A stretch of 24,612 nt of DNA, taken from an uncultured Nitrososphaera sp. (GTDB lineage Archaea > Thermoproteota > Nitrososphaeria > Nitrososphaerales > Nitrososphaeraceae). The translations under genes were made by a program, and so were the position numbers. The stretch is taken from assembly GCF_946478925.1 (NCBI RefSeq), contig NZ_CAMLDP010000020.1, positions 1 to 24,612 on the forward strand, in the 5' to 3' direction. Shown one piece after another: positions 13,329 to 20,911 of this stretch. The first letter of the stretch is position 1. Each line of letters begins with the position of its first letter. The notes under the pieces were generated by a model. That model was not told where the DNA came from. It searched no databases and saw only the letters and a program-made list of their open reading frames with translations.

Positions 13329-13679
13329 CTACAGGTCCACGTACACAGAGCCGTCTTTTTCGGCCACCGGATACAGCACGAGGTCGCCGGACTTTCTCCA
13401 CTCGGGCGACTGCTCGACCCACGTGGCCTCCTTCTTCCACGACTTCATGTTCTCCAGCCTGCCGGTGAACACGTTGTACTCGTAGCCGTGCATGTGGCAG
13501 ACGATGTTGTCGCCGTTAAAGTCGCCCTTTGCAAGCGACGCGCCCCTGTGCGGGCAAGAGTTGTTGCAGGCAAACAGCCTGCCGCGCCTTTTTCCGACCA
13601 GCACTTCAACGCTGTCGACGGCAAAAACTTTCCAGCAGTCGTCAGGTATCTCGCCGCTTGAGCACACCCTGTGAAGCAT
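13329..13679 (-). CDS. Rieske [2Fe-2S] ferredoxin-type protein
   Basis: This 116-aa protein carries both halves of the Rieske cluster site. C42-x-H44 lies in SCPHRGASL and C61-x2-H64 in CHMHGYEY, 17 residues apart. The short single-domain form without a membrane anchor resembles Rieske ferredoxins of ring-hydroxylating oxygenases and NirD-like subunits. It would shuttle one electron in the cytoplasm. Its partner is not obvious here. It lies 38 bases downstream of the DPSL gene on the same strand, so co-transcription is likely. A GTTAATAC box (13711-13718, minus strand) at the end of the DPSL gene could also give it its own promoter. The C-terminal third is longer than in minimal Rieske ferredoxins. 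Confidence 0.9.
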   Translation of the reverse strand: MLHRVCSSGEIPDDCWKVFAVDSVEVLVGKRRGRLFACNNSCPHRGASLAKGDFNGDNIVCHMHGYEYNVFTGRLENMKSWKKEATWVEQSPEWRKSGDLVLYPVAEKDGSVYVDL

Positions 13680-13717
13680 CGTGACAAAAAAAGAGAAAAC
13701 GGAGCGGCCGTATTAAC

Positions 13718-14326
13718 CTAGAGGTGTATCAGGCTTCCCTGCGACCCCGTGTGCGGAGACTGTCCTGCGAACTTTCTCCTGAAATGCCCTGACGGCCTCT
13801 TTGAGAGAAGCTCTATGAACCACGCCTCGTGCTCGACTTCTTCCTGCATTATCCTCTGAGCAATGTCGTACGTCCTTGGGTCCTTGCCTGCCGTCATGTC
13901 GCAGACCTCGCCCCACGACCTTATGGCGCACTGCTCGGCTTCCAACAATACTTTTAGAATGGAGTTGATGTCCTCCCAGTTGTCGGGAAGAAATGCGTCC
14001 GGGCAGCCTGCTTGGTCTGCAAACTTGCGTATGTCCCTTGGAAGCGAGCCTCCAAGCTCGTACAGCCTTGGGACCATCGCCTCAAAGTGGTTCCTGTCCT
14101 CTATCCTTGCGTCCTCAACTATCTCCTTGATGCCTTCGCCTTCAAGGCCCGTGCAGTGCATCCTCAAGATGGTGTAGTAATAGTACGTCGTGAACTCGGC
14201 GCCGACTCCTTTGCGGATAAGGTCCTTCAACTTGTCTACGTTGACGCCATTTTTCTTCAGGACTTCGAGCGCGACGATGTTCGGTACTGGCTTTGTCGTT
14301 TTGGCATAATCCTCAGCATCAGACAT
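13718..14326 (-). CDS. Dps-like ferritin-superfamily protein (DPSL, thioferritin type)
   Basis: This 202-aa protein is a four-helix ferritin-like chain. Likely metal ligands are Glu44 (AEFTTYYYY), the 75-82 segment IEDRNHFE, Glu131 (LLEAEQC) and the E163-x2-H166 pair in EEVEHEAWF. Cys133 and Cys142 lie on the third helix next to the metal site. A cysteine pair near the di-iron centre marks the archaeal DPSL 'thioferritin' group, which forms dodecameric cages that consume hydrogen peroxide while storing iron. The position normally held by Glu in the first ExxH appears to be Asp77. A CTTTAATTAT box (minus strand, 14349-14358) stands about 27 bases before the ATG. The extra C-terminal tail (from about 176) is Gly/Ser/basic. 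The Rieske gene follows and may supply electrons, which is inference. Confidence 0.88.
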   Translation of the reverse strand: MSDAEDYAKTTKPVPNIVALEVLKKNGVNVDKLKDLIRKGVGAEFTTYYYYTILRMHCTGLEGEGIKEIVEDARIEDRNHFEAMVPRLYELGGSLPRDIRKFADQAGCPDAFLPDNWEDINSILKVLLEAEQCAIRSWGEVCDMTAGKDPRTYDIAQRIMQEEVEHEAWFIELLSKRPSGHFRRKFAGQSPHTGSQGSLIHL

Positions 14327-14416
14327 TAAGAGGAATAATGTCGAAAATAATTAAAGAGTTGCGAACTTTTGCGCTCTTTTTGGCATTTCTACTCATGCGT
14401 GTTTTTTTGTTTTCTT

Positions 14417-14740
14417 CTAGGTGTAGCTGTTGACCACCTGCGATGCTGCCGCAGCGGCTGCTGAGCGCTCCTCCTCTTCAGAAACACCGCTGCTGCCGTT
14501 AAGCTTTAGCATCTTTTCCGCACTTGTAAAGTGCGCCAGGTACTCCCTTCCCTTTTCGGTTATCAACAGGGACCTGTCCGGCAGCTCTTCCAAGAGCCCG
14601 CTCTGCCAAGCCAGCTCCACGTAGCCTTGCAGCATAGAGTGGGACAGGTTGGCCTTGTATATCACGTGCGTCCTCTTTGTCTTTTGCACGCAAACTTGAA
14701 GTATTTCTGCAATTATTGCGTGCATACTCCGCGGTTTCAT
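14417..14740 (-). CDS. Winged-helix transcriptional regulator (HTH_45-like)
   Basis: From the ATG at 14740 the product is 107 aa. It reads MKPRSMHAIIAEILQVCVQK and contains YKANLSHSMLQGYVELAWQSGLLEE and LLITEKGREYL. This is the winged-helix pattern of the small thaumarchaeal regulators with 'rR...eIi.dIL' at the start and 'Y+AnLs...l..yl..l...GLl' in the helix-turn-helix. The C-terminal 30 residues are acidic, then Ala-rich. The frame is open to an ATG at 14785, whose 15 extra residues look unlike the family. A Shine-Dalgarno AAGGAG (14745-14750) lies 4 bases before 14740, so this start is preferred. The TATA box (about 14809-14820) would give a leader of some 45 bases. Target genes are unknown. 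Confidence 0.8.
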   Translation of the reverse strand: MKPRSMHAIIAEILQVCVQKTKRTHVIYKANLSHSMLQGYVELAWQSGLLEELPDRSLLITEKGREYLAHFTSAEKMLKLNGSSGVSEEEERSAAAAAASQVVNSYT

Positions 14741-14744
14741 TAAA

Positions 14745-14750
14745 CTCCTT
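14745..14750 (-). promoter_or_regulatory. Shine-Dalgarno deciding the HTH gene start
   Basis: On the minus strand AAGGAG is followed by TTTA and the ATG at 14740. It is the clearest ribosome-binding site in the window and favours this ATG over the leaderless one at 14785. Confidence 0.55.
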
Positions 14751-14934
14751 CTATGGGAAAACACTGTTGAAACTTCCTTTAACATGGCACTATAGTTACG
14801 ATACAGAAGTTATTATAGTTATTGGGCATAAGCTCTATAGCTGACACTTGTTATTAAATTTAATTGAAAAGTTGGGTATTTACGTTACAATCACTGCGCT
14901 AATAGAACATATTGCTCACATGACACGCCAAAAG

Positions 14935-15861
14935 TTACTTTAGCAGAGATTGCATCTCCATGAGCCTCCTTACGCGCTCTTCGACGGGCGGGTGCGTTGA
15001 AAAGAGGTTCGAGAGCGAGCTCCTTGACAGGGCAGGCATGATGAAAAACGTGTTGAGGTTCGCAGCCTGCTCTAGCTCCCTCTGAGGGACTGCCTTCATC
15101 TTGCCGCTTATCTTTAACAGCGCGTTTGCAAGCTTTTCAGGCTTGCCCGTCATCTGGGCCGAACCTTTGTCCGCGGCAAACTCTCTGTACCGCGATATCG
15201 CCCGTATGACCAAAAAGCTCACAAACCACGTTACTGCGGCAACTGCGATTACTATCAACATTGCGCCTGCGCCGTTGTTGCCTCCTCTGCCTCCTCCACC
15301 ACCGCCGTATCCGTAACCGTAGCCGCCATATCCTCCGAACATGGCGCTGAAAAGCCCAAACCGCATGAGGGTGAACGCGACTATGGAGAAGAGGCTTGCA
15401 AGCGTGATGACAAGCACGTCCCTGTTCCTTACGTGCGTAAGCTCGTGGGCAAGAACGCCTTCAAGCTCTTCGTCGTCGAGCGCGCTCATGATGCCGGTGG
15501 TCACCGCGACCACGGCGCTCTTGGGGCTCTTGCCAGTAGCGAAGGCGTTTGGCACCTGCGTGTTCATGATTGCGACCTTGGGCATCGGCAGGCCGTTTTC
15601 TGCGGACAGTTTCTCCACTATTGCGTACACCCTTGGCTGCTGCTCCTTTGAAACGACCTTGGCGCCAGAGCTCCACATGACTATCTTGTCGGAAAAGTAC
15701 CACTGCGCAAGGACCATCAGCCCCCCGATTATGGCGATGGGTATGTAGCCGACGCCGAGGTAGGCAAGCACGCCCAGAAACACCAGGTAGAGCACTGTCA
15801 GGATCGCAAAGCTCAGGATCATCCTGGCTGTGAGGCCGGTATCCCTTTGGAATTGAGCCAT
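14935..15861 (-). CDS. htpX: HtpX-family M48 membrane zinc metalloprotease
   Basis: This 308-aa protein matches HtpX. It has two N-terminal membrane helices (about 12-34 and 37-53), then the zinc-protease motif HELTH at 139-143. A third hydrophobic stretch (148-170) and a fourth (199-222) follow, then the third zinc ligand Glu227 in REFAAD, and a conserved end with STHPPVEERVRRL. HtpX degrades misfolded membrane proteins from the cytoplasmic side. A 20-residue Gly/Tyr-rich loop (177-198) separates the third and fourth membrane segments and is unusually long. The frame is open to 15981, but ATG 15861 gives the normal MAQFQRDTGLTARM start. A CTTATTTG box (15890-15897, minus strand) lies about 30 bases upstream. 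Confidence 0.93.
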   Translation of the reverse strand: MAQFQRDTGLTARMILSFAILTVLYLVFLGVLAYLGVGYIPIAIIGGLMVLAQWYFSDKIVMWSSGAKVVSKEQQPRVYAIVEKLSAENGLPMPKVAIMNTQVPNAFATGKSPKSAVVAVTTGIMSALDDEELEGVLAHELTHVRNRDVLVITLASLFSIVAFTLMRFGLFSAMFGGYGGYGYGYGGGGGGRGGNNGAGAMLIVIAVAAVTWFVSFLVIRAISRYREFAADKGSAQMTGKPEKLANALLKISGKMKAVPQRELEQAANLNTFFIMPALSRSSLSNLFSTHPPVEERVRRLMEMQSLLK

Positions 15862-16059
15862 ACGTCTACGTGTTACCTTGCACATTTGGACAAATAAGGC
15901 TACTGCCGCAAACACGCGCGCACCAGCAAATTCACTTGGAAGCAAAAAGTTATAGATCTTTGAGCTAGAGGAGAATGTCATTAGCGCAAGCTCGGTTTTT
16001 GATCAAGCATTTCGAGCTAGGATTTCTTTAAAGCTGGCCTGCCAGTTCATAGCGAAAGC

Positions 16060-16269
16060 ATGTTCAAGATAATGTCGCTGATAGTTGGCGGGATTGTGCT
16101 CATGGCAATGGGCGTTTACGTGCTAGGCACTGCCGGCATACAGTTCCCGAACATCCAGTGGCCGCAAATCCAGCTGCCAGACGTGAACTGGGTGATAGTT
16201 GGCTGGGTCGTGCTGGTTGGCGGGGTGGTGTCTGCCGGTACGGGGCTTGTCGCGTCGCGCCTGACATGA
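16060..16269 (+). CDS. 69-aa two-helix membrane protein
   Basis: The product has two hydrophobic helices (about residues 5-24 and 44-64). A short extramembrane loop of alternating polar and bulky residues (IQFPNIQWPQIQLPDVNW) joins them. The loop has a repeated xxQxP/W rhythm that could form a strand or lie on the membrane surface. TCTTTAAAG at 16024-16032 is a TATA-like element about 30 bases ahead of the ATG. No family is recognised. The small size and convergent position next to a zinc-binding protein give no further hint. Confidence 0.7.
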   Translation: MFKIMSLIVGGIVLMAMGVYVLGTAGIQFPNIQWPQIQLPDVNWVIVGWVVLVGGVVSAGTGLVASRLT

Positions 16270-16329
16270 GAATTTTTTTCTGCCTAGGCTGGAAAGGATA
16301 TGTTTTAGAAACTCCGTCAATTTTTGTTA

Positions 16330-16620
16330 TCAAAAATACTTTTCCCTTATCCTGCGCCTTTCTAGCTCTTCTGCATACTGCTTGAGCGTCTTTACGTCTG
16401 GCGTGAGCACCATGTCCTTGTGCGTGGCAGGAGGATGCGAGATGCGCAGCACCGTCGCTTTCAGATACTTGTTGTGCTCGCTTTCCTGCGCGCAATCGCG
16501 GGAGCAGAAAAAGCCAAACATGTAGCTGTTCCGCGCAATCGTGTAAAAGAAAGTGTCTGGAAGGTCGGCGTCGCACCGCAGGCACCTTGTCGCATCCATC
16601 TGTGCCTTTGCAAGATGCAT
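16330..16620 (-). CDS. 96-aa zinc-binding protein, unknown function
   Basis: The N-terminal half has a treble-clef-like zinc site: CLRCDADLP (C13, C16) then FFCSRDC (C39, C43), with aromatic residues between. The spacing resembles MYM/FCS-type or HIT-type zinc fingers that mediate protein or nucleic-acid contact. The C-terminal half is a basic coiled helix (LKQYAEELERRRIREKYF). Met8 (MDATRCLRC) at 16599 is an equally plausible start. The minus-strand box CTAAAAAA lies about 35 bases upstream. No partner is evident from the neighbours. Confidence 0.72.
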   Translation of the reverse strand: MHLAKAQMDATRCLRCDADLPDTFFYTIARNSYMFGFFCSRDCAQESEHNKYLKATVLRISHPPATHKDMVLTPDVKTLKQYAEELERRRIREKYF

Positions 16621-16736
16621 CGCACAAATATCAGCATTGTGAAGTTTTGCTGTTTTTTAGCGGCTGCTCGCTGTTCTCCCGATAGAGAAACAAGACTACA
16701 CTAAAATCCTCAAAATCTCTCGGATGTCATCGAGAA

Positions 16737-17171
16737 ATGGACAGAAAATTCTTGACAGGATTATTCTTCGGGCTGGTTATAGCTACTACCGCGATATACG
16801 CATGGGAAGCAAAATCGCACATCATCGATAATCCAAACATCGAAGGGCCGTTCTTCTTGATAGTGGCCGTCCTGCACATTCCAGTCGGATACTGGGTCGT
16901 GAAAAACAACTCCAACCTTGCCTGGGCGACGATGCTTGTCGGGACGATTGCGATAATCGTAATTTTCGGCATAAGCAGGTCCGACGCCGCCTTTCTGGTA
17001 GGAAGAGACGGCCCCGGGGGTTTTGGAAGCCTGAGCGTGATCTCAAAGGTGCTCCAGGCCGGCATAGTCGCAATATCCTTCTGGGCAATAATTGACAACA
17101 GAAAGAAAGATGGCAGTCTAATTCAGGCTCAAAGGCCGAGCCCGGGCCTGGCGAATCAAAAGAAGGACTAA
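16737..17171 (+). CDS. Four-helix membrane protein, unknown function
   Basis: This 144-aa protein has four hydrophobic segments, at about 5-22, 37-55, 62-79 and 103-120. A short Gly-rich loop (RDGPGGFG) lies between the third and fourth, and the C-terminal tail is polar (DNRKKDGSLIQAQ...). The layout is that of a small integral membrane protein. No catalytic motif or named family is visible. ACTAAAAT around 16699-16706 is a possible TATA box. It lies upstream of the MscS gene on the same strand, 81 bases apart, with a separate promoter for that gene. Confidence 0.75.
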   Translation: MDRKFLTGLFFGLVIATTAIYAWEAKSHIIDNPNIEGPFFLIVAVLHIPVGYWVVKNNSNLAWATMLVGTIAIIVIFGISRSDAAFLVGRDGPGGFGSLSVISKVLQAGIVAISFWAIIDNRKKDGSLIQAQRPSPGLANQKKD

Positions 17172-17252
17172 CTAGCAGCATAGCGGCCGAATAATCTTAC
17201 AGAACCTCGCACGCTGGCTGTTTATTACTCGCAGCGCTCCTTGAAAGCACAT

Positions 17253-18110
17253 ATGGCAGCAGCTGCCGCAAGCCAAGATGCCGTCGGGCACTCCGGCAAT
17301 CCAAGCGTCGTACGGCAGCTGACCCGGCTAGTCCTGACGACGCTCTTGATAACCGGCGCGACGTGGCTTGGCCTCTACCTTTTTGAGCAGCTTCTTGCGC
17401 CCGACCTTGGGATACAGCACGTCCACATGCAGCTGACGGGAAGTGCAATCACCGCGGCCGTGTCGTTCGTCCTCATCTATGCCGTCAGGCGGATTGTGCA
17501 CCAGAACGTTGCAAGGCTCAACCCGCACTTTTCCAACATTTTTTCGTTCTTTGTGATCATCATCATCTCGCTTATTGCGGCAGTAGTCCTGATGCACCAG
17601 TGGGGCATAAACCCGCAGGTGATACTGGTAAGCGGCGGGCTGACAGCGGTCATAACGGGCATCGCTCTGTCTGCCATAATGGGCAACATCTTGGCAGGCG
17701 GGCTTGTGCTGACTGCCTTTCCGGCAAAGGTGAGCGACCGCGTCTTTATGGTGGGGGACAACATCCACGGTGTAATCGACGACGTGCGCCTGATGTACAC
17801 AAAGATAATCACGGACGAGGGCACGGAATACTATATACCAAACAGCGCTATAGTGCAGGGATCCGTCAGGATAGTCAAGGAAAGGCCGCTGAAATACCTG
17901 CTGCCGATCAGGGAAGGGGAGCACATACAGGTGATCGCATCTGCTGAAAGATATTCTGGAACCGTGTCCAGGATAATGCCCAAGTTCTTTTTTCTGGCAA
18001 GCGATGGTGATGCGGACAAGGAGATAGTGCTGGCAATCGCAAACCTTCTGTCGGGCCAGTATGTGATAATAAAGGACAGGGCCGGAGGAAAACAGGCACT
18101 CGATTTATAG
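17253..18110 (+). CDS. MscS-family mechanosensitive channel
   Basis: This 285-aa protein has membrane helices at about 24-45, 62-84 and 95-115. A Gly/Ala-rich pore-lining helix follows (122-155, SGGLTAVITGIALSAIMGNILAGG), then the cytosolic beta domain (DRVFMVGDNIHGVIDDVRL ... TEYYIPNSAI). This matches the MscS core, including the IPN motif. MscS channels open on membrane tension and release solutes under hypo-osmotic shock. The C-terminal alpha/beta vestibule is short. The start was moved to ATG 17253 because TTTATTAC (17221-17228) is a well-placed TATA box. A TTG at 17241 would add four residues. Confidence 0.88.
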   Translation: MAAAAASQDAVGHSGNPSVVRQLTRLVLTTLLITGATWLGLYLFEQLLAPDLGIQHVHMQLTGSAITAAVSFVLIYAVRRIVHQNVARLNPHFSNIFSFFVIIIISLIAAVVLMHQWGINPQVILVSGGLTAVITGIALSAIMGNILAGGLVLTAFPAKVSDRVFMVGDNIHGVIDDVRLMYTKIITDEGTEYYIPNSAIVQGSVRIVKERPLKYLLPIREGEHIQVIASAERYSGTVSRIMPKFFFLASDGDADKEIVLAIANLLSGQYVIIKDRAGGKQALDL

Positions 18111-18273
18111 CTATATTATTTCCCTGTGGGAATGTGTCACAGCAAAAAACACACAAGGGAGAGGTCTTGCGCCTGAATGTCAAGTCTAACAGGAATGCAC
18201 GCAGACGCTAGACCTCAATAGAATATAGGTACAAGCAGGCTAATAATCTCATCTAATCTGATATATCGACGCT

Positions 18274-18305
18274 ACGAATATTCTCTTTTATAGAAGAACA
18301 TTCGT
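18274..18305 (+). promoter_or_regulatory. Promoter with inverted repeat flanking the TATA box
   Basis: ACGAATATTCT (18274-18284) and AGAACATTCGT (18295-18305) are inverted copies with one mismatch. Their 10-base spacer is CTTTTATAGA, the TATA box of the gene starting at 18315. The arms are about two helical turns apart. This looks like an operator for a dimeric repressor that blocks TBP. Confidence 0.5.
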
Positions 18306-18314
18306 CTATATGCT

Positions 18315-18512
18315 ATGGGCCTGCTGACGTGGATCTTGATTGCCGTGGTTATAGTAGTGATAATCGGAATAGGCGTCGAGGCGTTCTTTTCTGGCCTCAT
18401 ATCCGGGGCAGAAAAGCTAGGCAACAACCCCGTCATCAAAAACGCGACGGACGAGGGCAAGGATTTTGCCAAGGGTGCCATCCAGAACGCCACCAGTGGG
18501 ATAGTAAAGTGA
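18315..18512 (+). CDS. 65-aa single-helix membrane protein
   Basis: The product has one N-terminal hydrophobic helix (about residues 3-29, LLTWILIAVVIVVIIGIGVEAFF). An amphipathic polar tail follows (EKLGNNPVIKNATDEGKDFAKGAIQNATSG). The TATA box CTTTTATAG lies 22-30 bases before the ATG, so the message is probably leaderless. The protein resembles the small membrane proteins abundant in thaumarchaea, but no function can be assigned. The operator-like dyad over its promoter suggests conditional expression. Confidence 0.7.
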   Translation: MGLLTWILIAVVIVVIIGIGVEAFFSGLISGAEKLGNNPVIKNATDEGKDFAKGAIQNATSGIVK

Positions 18513-18566
18513 CTTTTTCCGCCTTGAATGCACGCTGACCTGCAAAAATCACACGTCAAACGCAAA

Positions 18567-18586
18567 TTATGCAATTTGGTGCATAA
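18567..18586. promoter_or_regulatory. Inverted repeat upstream of the 547-aa gene
   Basis: TTATGCA (18567-18573) and TGCATAA (18580-18586) form a perfect 7-bp dyad with a 6-base spacer. The dyad ends about 25 bases upstream of the TATA-like GTAAATAC (18612-18619) of the gene at 18640. The location suits an activator or repressor site. Confidence 0.4.
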
Positions 18587-18639
18587 AAACGGCCATAGCT
18601 AAGACTAACTCGTAAATACTCTGTACAAAATAATTCTTC

Positions 18640-20283
18640 ATGGCAGGGGATATCGGTAGTAGTAGCAGCCAGCATGGAACTGCCGGCATTAATGATGATA
18701 ATAATATTGCAGGCCGTCCTGCACAAGGACATTTCCTATACGCAGACTATACTCCGCTGGAGGATGACAGGAACCTTATCGGGATGTTAAAGAGCTTTGT
18801 CTCTCTGACTTCGCAGGTAATACAGCGTCACGAGGTAGACGTGAAATGCATGTCCCTGCTTGACGGTTCCGAGCTGTTGCGGAAGGAAATCGTCTCGGCC
18901 ATAAGGAACGCCCGGGCCGCAGCCACGGACATTATAGACAGGTTCTATGAAAAAAATTCTGGCATCTTTTCGTCCGTTGCAGGCTTGCAGTCTGCAGGCG
19001 GCAACACGTTTCTGACCGACGCCAAGACCTCAATCGCCAGGATGCTGACCGACGTCGAGACAAGCTCTTCACAGCAGCAAGAGAAATACAAGGAGAACAT
19101 ACGGTCGGTGATAAACGCAAACCGCACCGCGGCAATAACTGCCGTGCAGAACTGGCTGTCCACCGAGAACCGCAATTTTCCCCGGCCAGTCCTCGATAGT
19201 CTCTCAGTCGAGCTGGCGGCGCACATCGACCCGGCAACAAACAACAATAGCTACAAGGTTGTCCGCACCGCATCGGCGTCTATTGCAAATATCGCAAGCA
19301 ACAAAAAAGAAGAAGGAGAGGAAAAAAAGAAAGGCAACGAAAAGGTGACAGCAGCCGCCACTGCTGCATCCACTCTACCAACACAGTTTTCGTACGTGTT
19401 CGAGTTTGCATCCACAGGCATAGAGTTCTGGAACTATCGCAAGAAGGTTTTTGATTTTGGAACAAGGGACCTGATGCTTCCCGTCGGCATGAAGCTTCCA
19501 ATGTCGGAAAAGGTCAAGAGCACTTTTCGGTTTTCTAAAAAGGAAGAGCAGACGGCCAAGGAGGAGCCGCAGTTTGCAAAGGCAGACGACCTGTACATAT
19601 CCTCCGTGGCCTTGCGCGGCGAGAAAACCTTCGAGGTGGGTCTGGCATCCGACATCGCTTCCGGGTCTGCGGGAGAGGGAGGCGGCAAGGGCGAGTTTTT
19701 TACCGTCGCCTTTGATATGGCAAGCTTGGCAAGTGATTCTTATACGCGTACTGTCAATCTTGCTTCTCCGACAATCCGCCCAAGGATATACTATACAAAC
19801 AACAAGGAGCAGGCTACTGCGGCAGCAGCAGAAACGGATCTGCTTCAGACAAGGGAGATCGAACAGGCGACCGACCTGTACAAGCTGGTGGCGTTTGGCA
19901 GGGCAGTCCTTGAAAAGATGCGGCTCTTGCAGGAACCTGGCATCTTGGCTTCAAAAGGCAGGCTGAAGCTGCTTGCGGTGGAAGAAAAAGATGCGATAGC
20001 TGCTGCCGTGCCGGGGCACAGCGCCGGCGCGGCAGGCTCTGGCGCCATGGTTTTCGTCGAATATCCTCTCCTTTTCGACCTCTTTGAAGCTCTGGCCAGG
20101 TCATTTGGCCCCGCGGTTGGCAAGCTGAAAGACAAGACGCCCGTGAAAGAAGAGCTGATACTGCGGCAGGAGCTGGAAGGAGGTCAGAGAAAGGAATTTG
20201 CCGCCAAGCTCGACGACCTCAGAGCGCAGCTGGGAGAAACACCCTACGGCAAGTTGATATTCCGTACCGTCCTCGGCGCGTAA
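18640..20283 (+). CDS. Large cytoplasmic protein, unrecognised (547 aa)
   Basis: No family is recognised. Residues 1-40 are polar and probably disordered (Ser, Asn, Asp-rich). Residues 45-215 are predicted helical, with patterns such as LLRKEIVSAIRNARAAATDIIDRFYE and a Gln-rich turn. Residues 221-236 are a charged linker (KKEEGEEKKKGNEK). After about 248 the chain is beta-rich (FSYVFEFASTGIEFWNYRKKVFDFG..., ALRGEKTFEVGLASD, GEFFTVAFDMAS). The last part (from about 400) is helical again, with EIEQATDLYKLVAFGRAVLEKM. No signal peptide, membrane helix, nucleotide-binding loop or Cys cluster is visible. It is probably a cytosolic scaffold or structural protein. The ATG lies at the expected leaderless distance from GTAAATAC, with a dyad upstream. 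The 142-aa basic protein follows on the same strand after 154 bases. Confidence 0.75.
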   Translation: MAGDIGSSSSQHGTAGINDDNNIAGRPAQGHFLYADYTPLEDDRNLIGMLKSFVSLTSQVIQRHEVDVKCMSLLDGSELLRKEIVSAIRNARAAATDIIDRFYEKNSGIFSSVAGLQSAGGNTFLTDAKTSIARMLTDVETSSSQQQEKYKENIRSVINANRTAAITAVQNWLSTENRNFPRPVLDSLSVELAAHIDPATNNNSYKVVRTASASIANIASNKKEEGEEKKKGNEKVTAAATAASTLPTQFSYVFEFASTGIEFWNYRKKVFDFGTRDLMLPVGMKLPMSEKVKSTFRFSKKEEQTAKEEPQFAKADDLYISSVALRGEKTFEVGLASDIASGSAGEGGGKGEFFTVAFDMASLASDSYTRTVNLASPTIRPRIYYTNNKEQATAAAAETDLLQTREIEQATDLYKLVAFGRAVLEKMRLLQEPGILASKGRLKLLAVEEKDAIAAAVPGHSAGAAGSGAMVFVEYPLLFDLFEALARSFGPAVGKLKDKTPVKEELILRQELEGGQRKEFAAKLDDLRAQLGETPYGKLIFRTVLGA

Positions 20284-20288
20284 TGGTT

Positions 20289-20309
20289 TTGCATATGCAA
20301 GCTTGCAAA
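20289..20309. repeat. Two overlapping perfect palindromes after the 547-aa gene
   Basis: TTGCATATGCAA (20289-20300) and TGCAAGCTTGCA (20296-20307) are perfect 12-bp palindromes that share TGCAA. They begin 6 bases after the stop codon of the 547-aa gene. They could be a terminator-like structure or a protein-binding site. Confidence 0.4.
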
Positions 20310-20341
20310 TGACACGTACGGGCCTGCCTCGCGCCGCATGC

Positions 20342-20378
20342 CTATAGGAATATGGCAAATATCTCCGATTTCCTATAG
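20342..20378. repeat. Inverted repeat upstream of the 142-aa gene promoter
   Basis: CTATAGGAA (20342-20350) and TTCCTATAG (20370-20378) are perfect inverted copies with a 19-base spacer. They lie just before the TTTTTATAG box (20394-20402) of the gene at 20438. Confidence 0.4.
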
Positions 20379-20437
20379 ATATTCAATCCGCCTGTTTTTA
20401 TAGCAATTTTTGTGAATGTTGTCATAAGAAGAAGCAT

Positions 20438-20866
20438 ATGGTCAAGGTAACAAGGTCCGTCTCTATAGAGATAGAAAAAAACGGACAAAAAATAATCCTG
20501 GGCCCGGACGAGATTGATGACATCAAGAGGCAGCTTGACGCTGCCATAAGAGAAAAGGGCCGGGAGTTTAGGGCAAACGGGATAAAGACGGTAAAGGTCA
20601 AGCGAAAAGCAAGCAAGAAGCAGGCGCCTTCCTCTTCGGGACGCGCAGCAGCAGTAGTATACCACATGAGCGACATGAAAAAGAAAGAGATAATGGACAA
20701 CGCGAACAAAAAGCTGTCTGACACGCCAAAAACCCTCTCGGCGCTCCTGGACGGCGTCTCTTATGTTCCCAATTATCTGCCCGTGATAAGAAAGATGGTA
20801 GAAAGCCAGCACAATGTTGCAAAAAAGCAGGTGGGCAAGAGGACGCTGTACTACCTAAAGAAATAG
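20438..20866 (+). CDS. 142-aa basic protein with possible winged-helix C-terminus
   Basis: The N-terminal part (1-60) is lysine-rich with a charged helix (DEIDDIKRQLDAAIREKGREF). A basic linker follows (KVKRKASKKQ). The C-terminal 65 residues read like a compact helical domain ending in a strand (KKEIMDNANKKLSDTP..., LPVIRKMVESQHNVAKKQVGKRTLYYLKK). The order of helices and the KRTLYYL strand are consistent with a winged helix, so DNA or RNA binding is plausible but unproven. The predicted charge is strongly positive. TTTTTATAG (20394-20402) gives a leader of a few bases to about 15. It follows the 547-aa gene, but the two have separate promoters. Confidence 0.65.
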   Translation: MVKVTRSVSIEIEKNGQKIILGPDEIDDIKRQLDAAIREKGREFRANGIKTVKVKRKASKKQAPSSSGRAAAVVYHMSDMKKKEIMDNANKKLSDTPKTLSALLDGVSYVPNYLPVIRKMVESQHNVAKKQVGKRTLYYLKK

Positions 20867-20911
20867 CAAAATATGCGTGTACGGCCGCAAGTGTAAAAAC
20901 AAAAAGGTGGA

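Noticed and set aside
15862..15981. N-terminal extension of HtpX
   Set aside because: It would read through the promoter box, and MAQFQRDTGLTARM is a typical HtpX beginning.
18120..18132. TTCCC-TGT-GGGAA dyad after the MscS gene
   Set aside because: A 5-bp stem is common by chance and no T run follows, so it is not called as a terminator.
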